Source: Candidatus Uhrbacteria bacterium RIFCSPHIGHO2_02_FULL_46_47
GTDB lineage: Bacteria > Patescibacteriota > Patescibacteriia > GWA2-47-26
DNA: 51,632 nucleotides
Direction of reading: 5' to 3'
NCBI GenBank assembly: GCA_001790815.1
Contig: MGDU01000025.1
Span: 1-51,632 of the forward strand
In this document: positions 50,994 to 51,632 of the stretch, piece after piece
Layout of the letters: each line of letters opens with the position of its first letter
Numbering within the stretch: the first letter of the stretch is position 1
Program-made: the position numbers and the translations under genes
Notes under the pieces: model-generated
Database searches by the model: none
What the model saw: only the letters and a program-made list of their open reading frames with translations
What the model was told of the DNA's origin: nothing

Positions 50994-51108
50994 TATAGCG
51001 CAAGAAGTGGATCATTTGCGAAAATGGAAAGCCGCATTGGAAAAGTATGCGCCGGAAACATATAAACAGTTAATTGGTGCCGCGCGTAATGTTGGTAAGC
51101 TAAAATAG
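50965..51108 (+). CDS. Small hypothetical protein
   Basis: A 47-aa ORF, MIKLILSRDNIAQEVDHLRK then WKAALEKYAPETYKQLIG and on. Amphipathic helix-rich. It overlaps the preceding small gene by 29 nt. Not recognised; coding potential is plausible from its Lys/Glu/Ala composition and operon position. Confidence 0.45.
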   Translation: MIKLILSRDNIAQEVDHLRKWKAALEKYAPETYKQLIGAARNVGKLK

Positions 51109-51116
51109 CCCTGTGC

Positions 51117-51153
51117 CCCCACACCTATACGATTTGCTTTGTGAGTGTGGGGG
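51117..51153. repeat. CCCCCACAC inverted repeat
   Basis: CCCCCACAC and GTGTGGGGG arms with an 18-nt loop; there is no T-run, so it may be a weak terminator or a pause before the HU promoter. Confidence 0.55.
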
Positions 51154-51170
51154 GTGTGGATAGATTGATT

Positions 51171-51199
51171 TTGTGGAATTTCTTAAGGTTTGCTATACT
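51171..51199 (+). promoter_or_regulatory. Promoter of the HU gene
   Basis: TTGTGG (51171-51176), 17-nt spacer, TATACT (51194-51199). The -35 box is weak; the leader is 30 nt. Confidence 0.65.
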
Positions 51200-51229
51200 G
51201 GTGGACTAATTACTTAAGATAAAAGCCCT

Positions 51230-51514
51230 ATGGCAAAAGGACTGAATAAGTCACAAACCCTTAACGCGCTTGCTGAAAAGCTCGGCAAAACGCGCAAAGA
51301 GGCAGGAGAGATGCTGGAGGCGCTTGTTAATTTGGCCTACAGCGAGGCCAAAAAGGCAGGGGAGTTTACCATCCCGGGACTCGGAAAGCTTTTGAAAAAG
51401 CACCGAGCCGCGCGCATGGGACGCAACCCTGCAACGGGCGCCTCAATCCAGATTCCGGCCAAGACGGTCGTGAAGTTCCGGGTGGCAAAGGCGGCAAAGG
51501 ATTCCATTCTGTAA
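51230..51514 (+). CDS. HU family DNA-binding protein
   Basis: A 94-aa nucleoid protein. LNKSQTLNALAEKLGKTRKEAGEML is the helical dimer core, and FTIPGLGKLLKKHRAARMGRNPATGASIQIPAKTVVKF the beta-arm that contacts DNA, with GRNPATG at the tip and intercalating Pro. It is expressed from its own promoter and closed by a terminator. It bends and compacts DNA; a general chromosome role. Confidence 0.96.
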   Translation: MAKGLNKSQTLNALAEKLGKTRKEAGEMLEALVNLAYSEAKKAGEFTIPGLGKLLKKHRAARMGRNPATGASIQIPAKTVVKFRVAKAAKDSIL

Positions 51515-51528
51515 AGAACGCGAGATGA

Positions 51529-51562
51529 AAGAGGACAGTCCTTCCAAAAAGGACTGTCCTCT
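51529..51562 (+). terminator. Intrinsic terminator after HU
   Basis: AGAGGACAGTCCTT-CCAAA-AAGGACTGTCCTCT perfect stem, followed by TGTATAAT; the trailing T-run is short. Confidence 0.82.
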
Positions 51563-51581
51563 TGTATAATCCGCGTAGCGG

Positions 51582-51606
51582 ATTTCCCCGCGGCTTGCCG
51601 CGGGAT
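51582..51606. repeat. GC-rich palindrome, same as the one at 66
   Basis: CCCCGCGG-CTTG-CCGCGGG repeats the stem at the left edge of the window. Confidence 0.8.
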
Positions 51607-51632
51607 CCCTGGAGGAAGGTCTGGAAACCCTC

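Noticed and set aside
1-51632. TGA read as an amino acid (recoded genetic code)
   Set aside because: Several conserved genes end normally at TGA (the S41 protease at 24512, the GT39-like gene at 9130, swivel genes), and no conserved gene has an internal TGA.

Overview
The window looks like a chromosome segment of a Candidate Phyla Radiation bacterium (Patescibacteria). I infer this from gene content and style, with no marker phylogeny in the window: many tightly packed glycosyltransferases, short or missing leaders, a stand-alone riboflavin kinase domain, PEGA and thrombospondin-like envelope proteins, and very many palindromic repeats inside genes. TGA is a normal stop here, so it is not a TGA-recoding lineage such as Gracilibacteria or SR1.

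Layout. (1) 1-0.9 kb: a REP-associated (Y1/HuH) transposase with its own REP palindromes. (2) 0.9-22 kb: an envelope-glycan locus. It holds a secreted subtilase with FG-GAP repeats, a UDP-glucuronate decarboxylase-like epimerase, GT4, GT39-like and GT2 glycosyltransferases, a CDP-alcohol phosphatidyltransferase and dTDP-sugar genes (rfbA, rfbB, rfbD and a WxcM/QdtA-like cupin). It is interrupted by an IS481/IS3-like element, a GC-rich gene with its own promoter and terminator, and a HicBA module. (3) 22-27.5 kb: housekeeping genes: murA, an S41 protease, a NUDIX hydrolase, riboflavin kinase, riboflavin synthase, lumazine synthase and a flippase-like protein. (4) 27.6-47.7 kb: an unusual accessory locus. 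(5) 47.7-51.6 kb: a lipoprotein, a TSP1-repeat secreted protein, tRNA-Trp, a methyltransferase-domain protein and an HU protein.

The accessory locus is the most interesting part. One protein is only the ATP-binding (ATP-grasp) half of a PEP-synthase-type dikinase and stops right after the QSRPITTL tail. Five other proteins (A-E) lack that half; each has its own N-terminal region followed by a phosphohistidine swivelling domain (DEGG-x-x-x-HAA). This resembles a rifampin-phosphotransferase or PEP-synthase layout split into one kinase module and several His-carrier modules. Four orphan 3' ends of swivel genes are scattered through the locus beside PIN toxin-antitoxin modules. At three modules the antitoxin promoter's -35 box overlaps the stop codon of a swivel gene or fragment. 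The locus also holds two NYN nuclease-like proteins, a GHKL (HSP90/MORC-like) ATPase, a TrpR/YerC-like regulator with a hairpin repeated before three consecutive genes, a histidine-phosphatase-like protein, a phosphate-acyltransferase-like protein, an N-formylglutamate amidohydrolase-like protein, a creatininase-like protein and an AAA/DUF4143 ATPase.

A second theme runs across the window. Palindromic elements, mainly of a CTCACCC/GGGTGAGG or CCTCCCC/GGGGAGG type, sit in frame inside about a dozen genes and also fill intergenic gaps. They add low-complexity peptides without stopping translation.
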